DNA of 64,000 nucleotides from Maniola hyperantus (lineage: Eukaryota > Arthropoda > Insecta > Lepidoptera > Nymphalidae), in contig NC_048556.1 of the NCBI RefSeq assembly GCF_902806685.2, forward strand, positions 1,922,001 through 1,986,000, given 5' to 3'. The translations under genes and the position numbers were made by a program. The stretch's first letter is position 1; the number at the start of each line of letters is the position of its first letter. Shown piece by piece: positions 40,112 to 51,589 of the stretch. The notes beneath the pieces are model-generated. The model saw only the letters and a list, made by a program, of their open reading frames with translations, ran no database searches and was not told the DNA's origin.

Positions 40112-43100
40112 ATGTATATAATTTTTTTTTTTATCAATGTAAGTCAGTCAGTCTAGTCGGTGACGTGTATGAAGGACAATCCAACAAATAAACACACTTT
40201 CGCATTTATAATAAGGGTACTGATGAGCTGTAAGTACGTTGATATTAGTATTATGTCAGTCAGTCAGTTTCTCTTTTCAACTGTATATGGAAAAGCAGTG
40301 TGAAAGGCTCTACTAAAGGATAATGTAAGCGCCGATGAATCATACACAACGTATAATTATTCGCGTAGCGGTCCTCACCTCAGTTGTGTCACAGTACCAT
40401 CCGAGAACAGTCGAAATGAAGGCGATCTATCTAATCTGTGTTACGTGCCTAATCTGTTCGATCGATTCACGATCGATTTCGAACGATGATGTCAGCTCGA
40501 TCGAAAGTGTTCCCAGTGAAAACAGTTCAAACTTAAGTGCGTCAAGTGAGTTAGGGATTCATTTTGTAAACGACTTGAGAGATTTGCGAAGGACTAAGCG
40601 GGAGATTTTTAGTACAAAAAATTGCGCTTCTGGATATTGTCGTAAACGATTTGGAAATATAGTAGTGTGCCTCCTTTGTGACCGGTAAGTTTGTGTTATT
40701 TGCTACGTTTTGACGCCTGGACTACTGGAAAGTTTTCAACGGGCCTTTAATTCAAACACCATGAAAAGTATAGGATTACTTTTGATCTGAGCCTCAATAG
40801 CTCAACCGGTAAAGGAGTGGACTGAAAACCGAAAGGTCGACGGTTCAAACCCCGCCCGTTGCACTATTGTCGTACCTACTCCTAGCACAAGCCTGACGCT
40901 TAGTTGGAGAGGAAATTCGGTTTTTATTTAGGTTTTCATACGGCCGCCAGTCAATGTAGTCTATCGAGGAAAACTGTCTCTAGTCGGTTGGAGCCTGCGG
41001 ACCAGACGGTCGCGGGAGTTAGAATCAAAATCAAACACTTGACATTAGTTTTCTCTACTGCGTTGGGCCACAGTTCGAACACTTATGTGAAAGAACAAAT
41101 TCCCTTATCATTGCAAGGGGTGGTCCGCGAGGGCTGAGCAATTAACTGGTGGTCGACCATATGGCTTCTTGTGTGTGAGTGTAATGGAAGTGCGAGCACT
41201 TAACGTTCGTAGACTCTAACACGCTGACGAGGACCATAGTGGTAGACACCTATAATGAGTAGAGGCGAGGCGGGACATGCGCGCACTAAGGTGCGTGCAG
41301 CCTAGCGCTCGTGTGGTGGAAATATTTGTGGAAATGGGTGCTTGCATTAAGTGCTCTTATGGAGGAAGACATAGTCTTCAATTAAACAGGTCTGTGAAAC
41401 TATAATGAGTAGAGGCGAGGCGGGACATGCGCGCACTAAGGTGCGTGCAGTCTAGCGCTCGTGTGGTGGAAATATTTGTGGAAATGGGTGCTTGTATTAA
41501 GTGTTCTTATAGAGGACATAGTCTTCATTTAAACAGGTCTGTGGAATTATAAAATAGTTGAATGATATGGAGGTGAGGTTGTCTAAGACGGTAGACGTGC
41601 TTGTCGGTGGCACTTTGCACTATGTCTATCGCTATTTTTCCCTAAGGTGCAACTAGTTGAATGATATGGAGGTGAGGTTGTCTAAGACGGTAGACGTGCT
41701 TATCGGTGACACCTTGCACTATGTCTATCGCTGTTTCACTAAAGGAGAATAATTGGAAGAAAGGAACGACCAAGCGGTCAATGTCCTAATGCCGAATCAG
41801 TGTTGCGCGTGTTGGGTCCGCTGCGCCATACATTGAATGCTACCACTAAGTGGAAAAAAAGGGGTAAAATACAGGGATTTACTGGCATAGCCAGAGGTTA
41901 TACACTTATGTAAATACAAAGTCTCAAAGCAGGGTGCTATAAAATGAACGCAAGAGCGGGCAGGCATGCACATGATCGTACGTGCTGTCTATTAGAACAC
42001 CACTATGGTAGGTGGAAACATGGGAGCATGGCTCTATTGTAAACCAAGTTTGGAATATTATAACTTGAGAGCATAGCTCTTATTACTTACAAGCCAGTTT
42101 AAATAGATGGTGCAATTATAAATATTATCCAAATATCAATATTTCGTTGGAAAGCGCGTGCGGCATCGCTTCGACCCCATCGGTCGGAACGGTGTGTGTG
42201 CTCGCAAATGGTTACGTAATAACGTCCGGATTGTGGATTGAGTAATAACTCAACCGACGTTATAAAAATAGATAATATAATCTATCTAATTAAACTTATG
42301 TGCTGGACGACACATAAGATTTATACTCAAGTAAGAAAATTTGAGAATGGGACCACTTTAAGTACAAGGATACTTTTCTTATGTTATAGGGGCGATACTT
42401 CTAAAGTCTAAAAGCGATTCATGATTGATCTGGTAATGTGGCTGCTTAGGCGAGGTGAACCGCGCGTCCTTTAGGATACTCGGTAAATCCTTGCTTGAGC
42501 TGGCAGACGGAGTTGTACTCTGTGTTTACTTTCGATCTATTTGCTGGTATACGTTGGAGTGCGTTGGAAGATGATTATGCGAAGGAGAACCCTAGTGCCA
42601 TTAATGGCGCCACTTGGCGCTTTGTGAATCCTTTGCTGAGCTGATTCTAGCATACTTTAATAACTACCGATCACAGAGGGCAGGTAATACTGCTGTTCTG
42701 TTTGTACTCTGACATTCGTTGGAATACTTAACCGCCTTATGGTGGTTAGTGAATACACGCATAATACATAAAGCAACTTTAGCGTTCGAGAGCACTTTAG
42801 CGAGAGAGGAACATAGCACTCTGGTGTTTGTGCATCCTACCTAAAGGAGAGCCTAGCGCCCAGTGCTTGTGAATCTTTACTATAGTGATTTCTAGCGTAC
42901 ACAAATAAGTGATGACTTATCACTTGAGACCGAGCACTCTGAGTGCTAAATTACAAGGGTATGTGTGTAAAGGGACACGTTCCTTACCTATTGGGCTACG
43001 CATGTGTCTGAACATTGAATTGAATTGACTAGAGACACCAGATAGGTCTGTTGATCTCTATGTTACCCTAATATTGCTTGGAGCGTTGCATTCTTCTGAT

Positions 43101-45215
43101 GGCTATTTATAAATAATACATAAAGCAACTTTAGCGTTCGAGAGCACTTTAGCGAGAGAGGAACATAGCACTCTGGTGTTTGTGCATCCTACCTAAAGGA
43201 GAGCCTAGCGCCCAGTGCTTGTGAATCTTTACTATAGTGATTTCTAGCGTACACAAATAAGTGATGACTTATCACTTGAGACCGAGCACTCTGAGTGCTA
43301 AATTACAAGGGTATGTGTGTAAAGGGACACGTTCCTTACCTATTGGGCTACGCATGTGTCTGAACATTGAATTGAATTGACTAGAGACACCAGATAGGTC
43401 TGTTGATCTCTATGTTACCCTAATATTGCTTGGAGCGTTGCATTCTTCTGATGGCTATTTATAAATAATACATAAAGCAACTTTAGCGTTCGAGAGCACT
43501 TTAGCGAGAGAGGAACATAGCACTCTGGTGTTTGTGCATCCTACCTAAAGGAGAGCCTAGCGCCCAGTGCTTGTGAATCTTTACTATAGTGATTTCTAGC
43601 GTACACAAATAAGTGATGACTTATCACTTGAGACCGAGCACTCTGAGTGCTAAATTACAAGGGTATGTGTGTAAAGGGACACGTTCCTTACCTATTGGGC
43701 TACGCATGTGTCTAAACATTGAATTGAATTGACTAGAGACACCAGATAGGTCTGTTGATCTCTATGTTACCCTAATATTGCTTGGAGCGTTGCATTCTTC
43801 TGATGGATATTTATAAATAATACATAAGCAACTTTAGCGTTCGAGAGCACTTAAGCGAAAGAGGACCATAGCACTCTGGTGTTTGTGCATCCTGCCTAAA
43901 GGAGAGCCTAGCGCCCCAGTGCTTGTGAATCTTTTGCTAGAGAGTGATTTCTAGCGTGAGTACTTTATCACTTACAAGTAAAATACAAAAACCCAGCATT
44001 AGCGTTTGAAGACACCTATGCGAGAGACGACCATAGCGCTCTGGTGTTTGTGCATCCTGCCTAAAGGAGAGCCTAGCGCCCCAGTGCTTGTGAATCTTTT
44101 GCTAGAGTGATTTCTAGCGTGAGTACTTTATCACTTACAAGTAAAAATAATAAAATGCAACATACCTTCACACAATGGATTGAGGTCAGGCCTGCGATTA
44201 TAACTTGCTTCGGCGGTATCGTAGTGCAAGCCGCTCATCCTTGAGATCTCTAAGATCATTACACTCATTCACACACAAAGGATTGAGGTTAGGCCTGCGT
44301 TTATAGCTTGCTTCGGCGGTATCGTAGAGTAAGCCACTCATCCTTTAGATCTCTAAGAGATCGATATACCTACACCACACCACACTACACAAACCATTTA
44401 CAGTGGAACACGCCACTATAAAGTATGCTTGCATGCGCCGTGCTATCTCATGAGAGGAACGCACCTCTCCTAACAGTATGCTTGCATACATTGCGCTATC
44501 CCTTGAATGATGACGCGTAGTGGGGGGGGGAGCTCGTGTTCGTTGGTATTTTATGTTCTTAATGTGATAGGATACCAAGGGAAGGCAGAAGCTCACCGTT
44601 GAAGGCGCGGCGGAGCTTTCAACCATCATTCACTCCTAACCCCTTTACACGAACTGGAGTGAATGGTGCCATTACACAGGGCTTCTTCTTCCTACAGTAG
44701 GAGGAAGAGCTTACATTTAGGTTTACACACGTTGAGTATGGGTACTAATATTATTACACTTCTTTTAATACGTCTCAATTGCTGAACCCACATCTTAAAC
44801 CCCAATGGTTTAAATTCTATACCCGAACACGGTAGACATTTGGTATTCAATACGCGAACAACTGAATGATCGACCAGACAACTCCTATACACGAACGCAC
44901 GTTCCAAAATAATGTGTTAGTTTCTATGCGTGAATACATACCTTCAAAGCCCGAACACCTACAGTCATTTGAGCATTCAATACGTGAATGCCCACTTCCT
45001 CTGCTCATACCCCGTAAGGTCCGTTAGGTCTGATGAACTCACTATTTCTGATACTCTAAACGTCCTTGGGTTATTGCGTTCACAACATGTTAAAAGGTTT
45101 CTACTGTTAGATGATACGCGTGCCACTAAAAGATATGAAATAGGAAGCGTATTCTTTAGGTAGATCAGTATATGAGGTAGGGTAGATTCATTAGGTAGGC
45201 CTCGGTAGAGTTACA
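40014..45215 (+). repeat. 3' LTR (5,202 bp)
   Basis: It is a near-identical copy of 30140-35351, offset 9,863-9,864 bp through most of its length. It contains the same promoter (TATA 40352, initiator A at 40382, DPE 40409-40413), peptide ORF, SINE-Phe and tandem arrays. Because the promoter is duplicated here, this LTR could start transcription that reads into the host DNA to the right. The LTR ends GTTACA at 45215 and is followed by the duplicated ACCT. Confidence 0.95.
40416..40688 (+). CDS. LTR-encoded secreted peptide precursor (3' LTR copy)
   Basis: The protein is identical to that of the 5' LTR ORF at 30553-30825: signal peptide, acidic/serine-rich spacer, RRTKR cleavage site and four-cysteine C-terminus. 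The promoter lies 34 nt upstream and the splice donor GTAAGT is at 40685. If transcribed from this LTR the donor would have to find an acceptor in the host DNA to the right, so a chimeric transcript is possible. Identity of the two copies reflects LTR copying and says nothing about selection. Confidence 0.55.
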   Translation: MKAIYLICVTCLICSIDSRSISNDDVSSIESVPSENSSNLSASSELGIHFVNDLRDLRRTKREIFSTKNCASGYCRKRFGNIVVCLLCDR

Positions 45216-45219
45216 ACCT
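45216..45219. repeat. Target-site duplication ACCT, right copy
   Basis: This is the partner of 30136-30139. A 4-bp duplication is typical of insect Ty3/gypsy elements. Confidence 0.9.
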
Positions 45220-45320
45220 TTTTCAGAATAATATGGAGAACTCTCAGGCATTGTCATGCAGGTTTCCTCACAATGTTTTCCTACACCGTTATAGCGGTGA
45301 TATTTAATTGACAATGAACG
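45220..45320 (-). repeat. SINE-Arg, part right of the LTR element
   Basis: ATATGGAGAACTCTCAGGCA..., GCAGGTTTCCTCACAATGTT and a GTGATATTTAATT segment continue the SINE split by the insertion. The tRNA-like head is missing or degraded. Confidence 0.8.
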
Positions 45321-45904
45321 ATCAACTTATTACCTAATTTAAAACGTCTATACGTCGTTTGCGAAGACGCGGTCTCCACTCAAGAACCTTCTGACTCCAA
45401 CACCCCAGACATTGCACTCTCTAGTAATTCTGACATCTCAATGCCGAAGAGTATGACTGGTGTTTAATTGTAATTTACGATTGCTTATTATCGAAAAATG
45501 TGTAATGGACCTCTCTTTACGGGCGATAATCTTTATTTTTAGCTTTGCGGCTTCAAGAAAGTACTATAACTTAGCTGTTATAGGTAACTTGGTTATCATT
45601 TTTTTGATTACTTAACCTATTCCATTTTTTGTTTCCAAAAGAACCAGCTTGTGCAACAAAGTATTTTTAATTAAGTAAAGTACATTTTATAAGAAACTTT
45701 TTTGCAATAACTTAAACCTAACTCTAAGGGTTTGTACTTTGCCGATGGTAGGTATATTACTTTGCCGATGGTAGGTATATTACTTTGCCGATGGTAGGTA
45801 TATTACTATCTATAGTTCACTTCGTGGTGATCGTTATCAAGCGATCACTACACTAACCGAATTACAATAATTGATGATGACTTAATCATCAATAGAAATC
45901 TTCT
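45321..45904. other. Non-coding with a 23-bp triplicate
   Basis: ACTTTGCCGATGGTAGGTAT occurs three times with a 23-bp period (about 45736-45804). A small hairpin TGATCGTTATCAAGCGATCA follows. Confidence 0.8.
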
Positions 45905-46262
45905 ATAAATATAAAAAGAAAAGGTGACTGACTGACTGATCTATCAACGCACAGCTCAAACTATACTGGACGGATCACGCTGCAATTCGTCATGCTATTA
46001 TAACGTAGGCGTCCGCTAAGAAAGGATTCTTCAAAATGCAACCCCTAAAGGGGTAAAATAGGGTTTTGAAGTTTGTATGAAAGTCTGTCAGTTTTGAAGT
46101 GTCTATAAAGAAGTTTTGTAGTTAATATTTTTGCAATTAGCAGTATGACATATTTTATTAAGCTCATGTTAAAATCTTACAGTTAAAGATCAAACCTAAG
46201 GGTGTAAAATAGGGGTTTAAAATTTGTGTAGTCCACGCGGACGAAGTCGCGGGCATGAGGTA
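45905..46262 (-). repeat. Family A2 with internal foreign segment
   Basis: AAAAGGTGACTGACTGACTG...AACCCCTAAAGGGGTAAAAT is followed by about 100 bp of other sequence, and the A2 end repeats (GGGTGTAAAATAGGGGTTTA...GGACGAAGTCGCGGGCATGA). Confidence 0.8.
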
Positions 46263-46581
46263 GTAAATAAATAAAAGCCTGACTCGTTCACTAAAAGATT
46301 CAATCAATGTCTCATCAATGAATCATCAATCTTGGACTTAGAAATCTAAAGATGTTTCAAATTGTGCCACATACGCTACGATGTTTTGCTTAGGTATAGT
46401 AAAAAGAAAATGCATTTAAATGGCCTGACTGAATGACATCATACGTTGGTTGGCCTTACATACCGCCATGATAAACTTGGTTCTGTGTTGCAATTCACAT
46501 GAGTAAATGTTGTAAAAATCTTGTTTTTGTATGCGGCAAACAAACCCATTTCAAAGATTTAAAACCGGAGATCGATAGTGT

Positions 46582-46722
46582 GGCTAATTCTGTTGTACAG
46601 TCTCTAAACTAAACTAAAACGCACGTCTAAATCTATTGCTACCCCTTTCCTAATGTTGCTTGCGGAAAAGGATAGCACTAGATTTAGACGTGTTAATTTA
46701 GTTTAAGTAAGGAGAATCAGCC
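46582..46722. mobile_element. M-TCT fold-back MITE, second copy
   Basis: GGCTAATTCTGTTGTACAGT, CTCTAAACTAAACTAAAACG and TGCTACCCCTTTC...GATAGCACTAGATTTAGACG match 8518-8663. 46263-46581 before it is unassigned. Confidence 0.85.
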
Positions 46723-46734
46723 CTATTGGCGACT

Positions 46735-47220
46735 TCCTGTTAGAACTCCTGTTCTGACCTGTGGGAACTCTTCCCATGGAAGATTTTAAAAATGCATCCA
46801 CGCGGATGAAGTCTATGGAGACCGTTAACAATTAAAGTTAATTATCTACATAAACAAAAATATAACAGTTTCATCCAGTATAAGTAACATTATTGAAAGT
46901 AGTTCAATAGTTATCGTAATATATTGCGATAACTATATTGGAGTCATAAAACTGGGAACTACTGAATGAAATGTCATTTCGATTACATTTAAGAGCCGTC
47001 TTATCTTGTTGTACGGAGTTACGATTATTGCCAACGCTACACCTTTTACAATTACAGATGATCATTATTATAATAAAAATACATTGGTTAGATAATGCCT
47101 GCCGCCCTGGAATGACGATTGTGTGCATACATTTCATTAAAATCGGAGAATCATATCAAAATCTTCAAGACAGACAGACATACCTACTTTAGTATGAATA
47201 ATGTTAGTAAATATGGGTAA
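46735..47220. other. Family A scraps and a hairpin
   Basis: 46740-46815 and 47090-47200 are degraded A1 parts. CAATAGTTATCG...CGATAACTATTG (46904-46939) is a perfect 12-bp inverted repeat. ORFs across 46904-47192 have no domain. Confidence 0.55.
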
Positions 47221-47306
47221 AACTGTATCAATTCCTTACAGTCGGAATTAGCTTCATACAAAATCGGTACCTAATCGACTTGTTCACTTCATTAATTATT
47301 TATTAC

Positions 47307-47500
47307 TAGCTGATCCCCGCGGCTTCGCTCGCGTAGATTTAGGTTTTTAAAGATCCCGTATAGCCTATGTCACTCAGGAATAATGTAGCTTTCCACTGGT
47401 GAAAGAGTTTTTAAAATCGGTTCAGTAGTTCCAAAGATTACCCCCTACAAACAAACTTAACGACATTACCTCTTTATATAATTGTATAGATAAGATACTC
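47307..47500 (+). repeat. CTAGCTGATCCCCGCGGCTTCG repeat
   Basis: CTAGCTGATCCCCGCGGCTT, AAAATCGGTTCAGTAGTTCC and the CCTCTTTATATAATTGTATA end. Related to but distinct from family A. Confidence 0.7.
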
Positions 47501-47578
47501 TTATATCGCATTAATTATATTAATTATTTATTATAAGATACATCTGTGCGGGTAAGCGTAGCGTTTCCTGCCCGATTA

Positions 47579-47937
47579 AAAAAAACCGGCCAAGTGCGAG
47601 TCAGGCTCGCGCAATGAGGGTTCCGTGCTACAGTCGTATTTTTTCGACATTTTGCAGGATAATTCAAAAACTATGATACATAAAAATAAATAAAAATCAG
47701 TTTTAGAATGCACAGATGAAGACCTTTCACATGATACCCCACTTGATACAGTTATCTTACTTAGAAAAATGAAAATACTAATTATTAGTTCATGACTGCA
47801 ATTTAATTTTTTTGTGTGATGTAAGCCTAAATTCACGGTTTTCAGATTTTTCCCCAAATTTCAGCTATAATATCTACCTACCTGCCAAATTTCATGATTC
47901 TAGGTCAACTGGAGTTTTTACCCTGTAGGTTTCTTGT

Positions 47938-47968
<31 letters not shown>

Positions 47969-48023
47969 TAAAGTGATCCTTTAAGGGTTCCGTTTTTCCT
48001 TTTGAGGTACGGAACCCTAAAAA
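47579..48023 (+). repeat. Family B, full length
   Basis: AACCGGCCAAGTGCGAGTCA to GAGGTACGGAACCCTAAAAA, with an ACAG run near 47940. Confidence 0.95.
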
Positions 48024-48028
48024 ACAAG

Positions 48029-48199
48029 GTATACGTCCCGCAAATTGCTAATACGCGTGGCTGCCATTTAAGTGACGTCAGCACTAGACTGAAGTTTCGA
48101 GCTGATGGTATATTTCTATTTCGGCTGAAATCAAAATGACGTCATTTCGATGTTAATGAGACATGGTTCCAACTCATTAGCAATTTGCGGGACTTATAG
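48029..48199. mobile_element. GTCCCGCAAATTGCTA MITE, second copy
   Basis: GTCCCGCAAATTGCTAATAC...TTAGCAATTTGCGGGAC, with the shared body GCACTAGACTGAAGTTTCGA (compare 13611). It abuts the family B end. Confidence 0.85.
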
Positions 48200-48765
48200 G
48201 TAGGTAAGTGGTATTTTCATGCAAATACATTAATGTGCAAAGCTTGTAGGTGAATACTAAAATATGTACCTGAAACGAGTAAAAACAAACAGACCATGAT
48301 AATTACACGCGTTTTACTATTTTTCCATTTTTTTGACTCTAATTTTTATTGCGATATAAAAATTTAATTTCACTGGAACCACCGCATAGTGGATTGTCGG
48401 TTTTACGATACTTGAAACCGTTTCATGGTCAAAGAGCCAGTAGCAGCTAAAATTACTTACATTTTTAGGGTTCCGTACCTCAAAGAGAAAAAAGGAACCC
48501 TTAGTCTGTTTTTTTATGTACAAATTTATCTATATAATTTTTAGGGTTTCCTACTAAAAAGGTTGCCAACGGGACCCTATGCCTAAGCCTCTGCTGTTCG
48601 TACGTGCATCCATCCGCCCGTCCGTCCATCTGTTTGTATCTCGTTAACCATACCTAATAGAAAAAAGAAAGAAAAAATAAAACTAGTTTATTCATCCTGT
48701 GCCTAAACAAACAAACTTAAAATTAATTGTAGGTATTAGGTTATCTATGTATATATTTCATAACT
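48200..48765. repeat. Family B scraps in non-coding DNA
   Basis: 48464-48510 (TTTTAGGGTTCCGTACCTCA) and 48538-48655 (AAAGGTTGCCAACGGGACCC, CGTCCGTCCATCTG) are minus-strand B ends. The rest is unassigned. Confidence 0.6.
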
Positions 48766-48945
48766 AGCTATGATGCCCGTAACTTTCTTCGCGTGGATAA
48801 TCCCGTGCGAACTTTTTGATTTATTTTCCTTCTTTATACTTATCCATGCAAAAAATCATGTCGATCCGTTGTTGCGCCATTGCAACGTGATTGAAGAACA
48901 AACCAACAAATAAACACACTTTTGCATTTATAATATGGGTAGTGA
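48766..48945 (+). repeat. Family A3 copy
   Basis: CTAGCTATGATGCCCGTAAC, CATGCAAAAAATCATGTCGA and AACACACTTTTGCATTTATA. Confidence 0.85.
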
Positions 48946-49320
48946 TAAGGGTGGTGATTTTCACTTAATAAAAATTCTGTGGCTGATAAAAAAACTCTCG
49001 AGGCCACCGGCTCTTAGCCTCTTCATGCTGGAGGGATGCACAATTTATTTACAATGCAGTTTATAGTCATATAAACAACAATTTCACAGTTACAGCTACT
49101 TTACGGCCTAGGTTTAAGTCCCTATTTACGACCTAGGCCCCTTTTATAAGGTCACCCGGCGAAATACCTGGCAATAATTGTTATTGAATTTATAATATTT
49201 ATTTCTCGAAACAAAAGTTATGGTAATGCGTTTTAAATTTTATTACTTCTACTACATTAAAGTAAATGGTCTATTGCCAAGTTTTTAATTCAATTTTAAA
49301 ATGAGATATTAAGTAGGTAA
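48946..49320. other. Non-coding, unassigned
   Basis: Includes GAGGCCACCGGCTCTTAGCC and a CCTAGG-containing inverted motif (GGCCTAGGTTT...GACCTAGGCC). No ORF. Confidence 0.4.
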
Positions 49321-49609
49321 GGCACCGATTCCTTTGTCGTTCTCTAAACTAAATTTAGAGTATCTGCATCCTTTTCTTTTTAACAATGCTAAAAAAGGAA
49401 CGGAACATGACTTTCACATTTAAAGACTCTAAATTTTAGTGCACAATACAATTTTAAACAGCAGGTTCGTGACTGCGCGCTAAAATCACGGGTTTTACAA
49501 TCTAAAAATTTAATTTAGAACTGTCAAACTGTGTCTGTCCTTTTCATATTACATAAGTAAGAAGAGCATGCGAATACTATAAAATTAAGTTGTGCTCAGA
49601 ATCAGTGCC
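49321..49609 (+). mobile_element. 289-bp MITE (GGCACCGATTCT), third copy
   Basis: GGCACCGATTCCTTTGTCGT at the left, CTCAGAATCAGTGCC at the right. Same length and body as 26874-27162, with 12-14-bp inverted termini. Confidence 0.9.
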
Positions 49610-49634
49610 ATGTTTGATTTTGCGCATATTTAAT

Positions 49635-49726
49635 TTAATGCAGCCAGTATTCTTGGCACCATTCCACGCGGGCATGATTTATATAGTAATTAGATAAGGC
49701 TAGCTTTAAGTTTTATTGTAATACTA
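49635..49726 (+). mobile_element. LINE-K 3' tail
   Basis: CCAGTATTCTTGGCACCATT, CCACGCGGGCATGATTTATA and AGGCTAGCTTTAAGTTTTAT. Confidence 0.7.
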
Positions 49727-50625
49727 GCTTATTCCTACTACTTCGTCCGCGTGGACTACATAATTTCAAACCCCTATTTTACACCCTTAGGGGATGAATT
49801 TTCAAAAATCCTTTAGCGGATAAAATAAATAGCGGAAATAAGCGGATGTCTGCGTCATAATAGCTACCTGCATGCCAAAGTTCAGCCCGATCCGTCCAGT
49901 CGTTCGAGCTGTGCGTTGATAAGATAAGATAAGATAAGTTTATTAATTGCAAAATTGTATGTACATAGGGTCTTAAAAATATAAAAGTCCAATTACAATC
50001 TGCCATCAATGGCGCGCAATTTTACAATAATGTCAGTTACACATTTAGTTACTATTAACATAGGTACTAAAAAATAAAAAATAAATTTAAAATATGATGT
50101 CAGAGAAAACCTAAAATAGTCTTATTTAAGTGCATGTTAATATTAACTTAATAATAAATTACTTACATTGATGAAATTAATTACTTAATCAAATCTCGAA
50201 ATTAAGCCTTAATATGTCGTACGAAGTCATCCACTGCATAAAAATTTTTTTCTTGCAACCATTTTTTTAATTTATGACAGAATTGTTTAAATGGAAGCAT
50301 TTTAATCTCCATCGGCAATTTGTTAAAAAAATTTATGCACATAGAGTAACAATTTTTTTGGTATAATGATGTTTTGGAGATCCTATCAGACACTAATTTA
50401 TCTTGATTTCTCAATCCTCTTTTTCCAACATTATCATGCAGAGTTTTGAAACAATGAAAATTCGTTTTGACAAACTTTGCAATTTCTAAAATGTACATAC
50501 ATGGAAGTGGCAATATTCCATGTTTTTGAAAGACAGGCTTACATATAGATAATATAGATAGATCAGTCAGTCAGTCAATCAGTCAGTCAGTCAGTCAGTC
50601 AGTCACCTTTTCATTTTATAATATA
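49727..50625 (+). repeat. Family A2 split by a jockey/CR1-type LINE
   Basis: The A2 starts CTAGCTTATTCCTACTACTT and reaches GTTCGAGCTGTGCGTTGATA at 49916. It resumes at about 50553 with GATAGATCAGTCAGTCAGTC. The DNA in between is the LINE at 49917-50552. Confidence 0.8.
49917..50552 (-). pseudogene. Jockey/CR1-type LINE, 3' end with RT C-terminus
   Basis: The minus-strand ORF 50513-50202 (103 aa) reads like the C-terminus of a non-LTR reverse transcriptase: LPCMYILEIAKFVK near the start, LYQKNCYSMCINFFNKLP in the middle and LKKWLQEKNFYAVDDF near the end. The 3' end (left side on the plus strand) is an AAGATAAGATAAGATAAG microsatellite tail. It is 5'-truncated and lacks the RT catalytic core. 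Confidence 0.75.
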
Positions 50626-50627
50626 CT

Positions 50628-50865
50628 AGCTTATGCTCGCGACTTCGTCCGCGTGGACTACACAAATTTCAAACCCCTACTTCACCCCCTTAGGAGTTGA
50701 ATTTTCGAAAATCTTTTCTTAACGGATGCCTACGTCACAATAGCTATCTGCATGCCAAACAGCCCGATCGGTCCAGTAGTTTGAGCTGTGCGTTGATAGA
50801 TCAGTCAGTCAGTCAATCAGTCAGTCAGTCACCTTTTCATTTTATAATATATTTAGATTAGATTT
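50628..50865 (+). repeat. Family A2, full length
   Basis: CTAGCTTATGCTCGCGACTT to the CAGTCAGTCACCTTTTCATT end. Confidence 0.9.
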
Positions 50866-51136
50866 TCATTAAAAAAGTGAATATTTGCAGTCTTCAGTGT
50901 AGTAGGATTCCTACTATTAGATATATAAACTAGGATTACTTACTTACTCGTGTAATCAACAAATCAACTGTAGTAATAAGATAATTAGCCGGTGTATCTT
51001 TGTGTATTTGACATTAGTAATGCGTGGCCATCGTGCCAGACCTTCCTTGACTACCACCGTTTTACAACTGCGCTCTACATTATTTTCTGCTTGATTTTTG
51101 ATTATTCTGCTTTAAGATTCTGCTTGATTAAAAAAA
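50866..51136. other. Non-coding, unassigned
   Basis: Contains a 60-codon ORF (50992-51174) with no recognisable feature. Confidence 0.4.
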
Positions 51137-51585
51137 ATATATATACAAATGGGAAAAAGTGGCTGACTGGCTGACTTTTCAACGCACAGCTCAAACTACG
51201 GGATGGATCGGGCTGAAAGGCATGCAGATAGCTATTATGATGTAGGCATCCGCTAAGAAAGGATTTTTGAAAATTCAACGCATAAGGGGGTGAAATAAGG
51301 GTTCGGAATTTGTGTAGTCCACGCGGATGAAGTCGCGAGCATAAGCTAATCTAAATATATAAGAGGAAAACGTGACTGACTGACTGACTGACTGACTGAT
51401 CTATCAACGCACAGCTTAAACTAATGGACGGATCGGGCTAAAATTTGGCATTAAGATAGCTATTATGACGTAGGCATCCGCTAAGAAAGGATTTTTGAAA
51501 ATTCAACCCCTAAGGGGGTGAAATAAGGGTTTGAAATTTGTATAGTCCACGCGGATGAAGTCGCGAGCATAAGCTAGTGTTATAA
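51137..51585 (-). repeat. Two tandem family A2 copies
   Basis: 51137-51345 and 51347-51585, both reverse, each ending near GCGAGCATAAGCTA. The second carries an expanded GACTGACTGACTGACTGACT run. Confidence 0.9.
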
Positions 51586-51589
51586 TAAA

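Larger units (their letters stand above)
30140..45215 (+). mobile_element. Ty3/gypsy-type LTR retroelement with giant 5.2-kb LTRs
   Basis: A 15,076-bp element consisting of two direct repeats (30140-35351 and 40014-45215) around a 4,662-bp internal region. The LTRs begin TGTAAC and end GTTACA, a perfect 6-bp inverted terminus. The flanks carry the same 4 bp, ACCT, at 30136-30139 and 45216-45219. A primer binding site follows the left LTR and a G-rich tract (gggggttgga) precedes the right one. The coding order gag, protease, RT, integrase identifies Ty3/gypsy (Metaviridae type). No envelope ORF is present. The pol region carries a large deletion, so the copy is not autonomous. The LTRs outweigh the coding part, which is the reverse of usual proportions. 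Both LTRs share the same unit-specific variants in their internal arrays, as expected from copying one template during reverse transcription. Confidence 0.95.

Noticed and set aside
40009..40191. Poly-lysine ORF at the 3' LTR start
   Set aside because: It is simply the poly(A) tract read as AAA codons.
30140..45215. Segmental duplication instead of LTRs
   Set aside because: TG...CA ends with a 6-bp inverted terminus, a flanking 4-bp duplication, an adjacent primer binding site and a polypurine-like tract all coincide with the repeat edges, which a segmental duplication would not produce.
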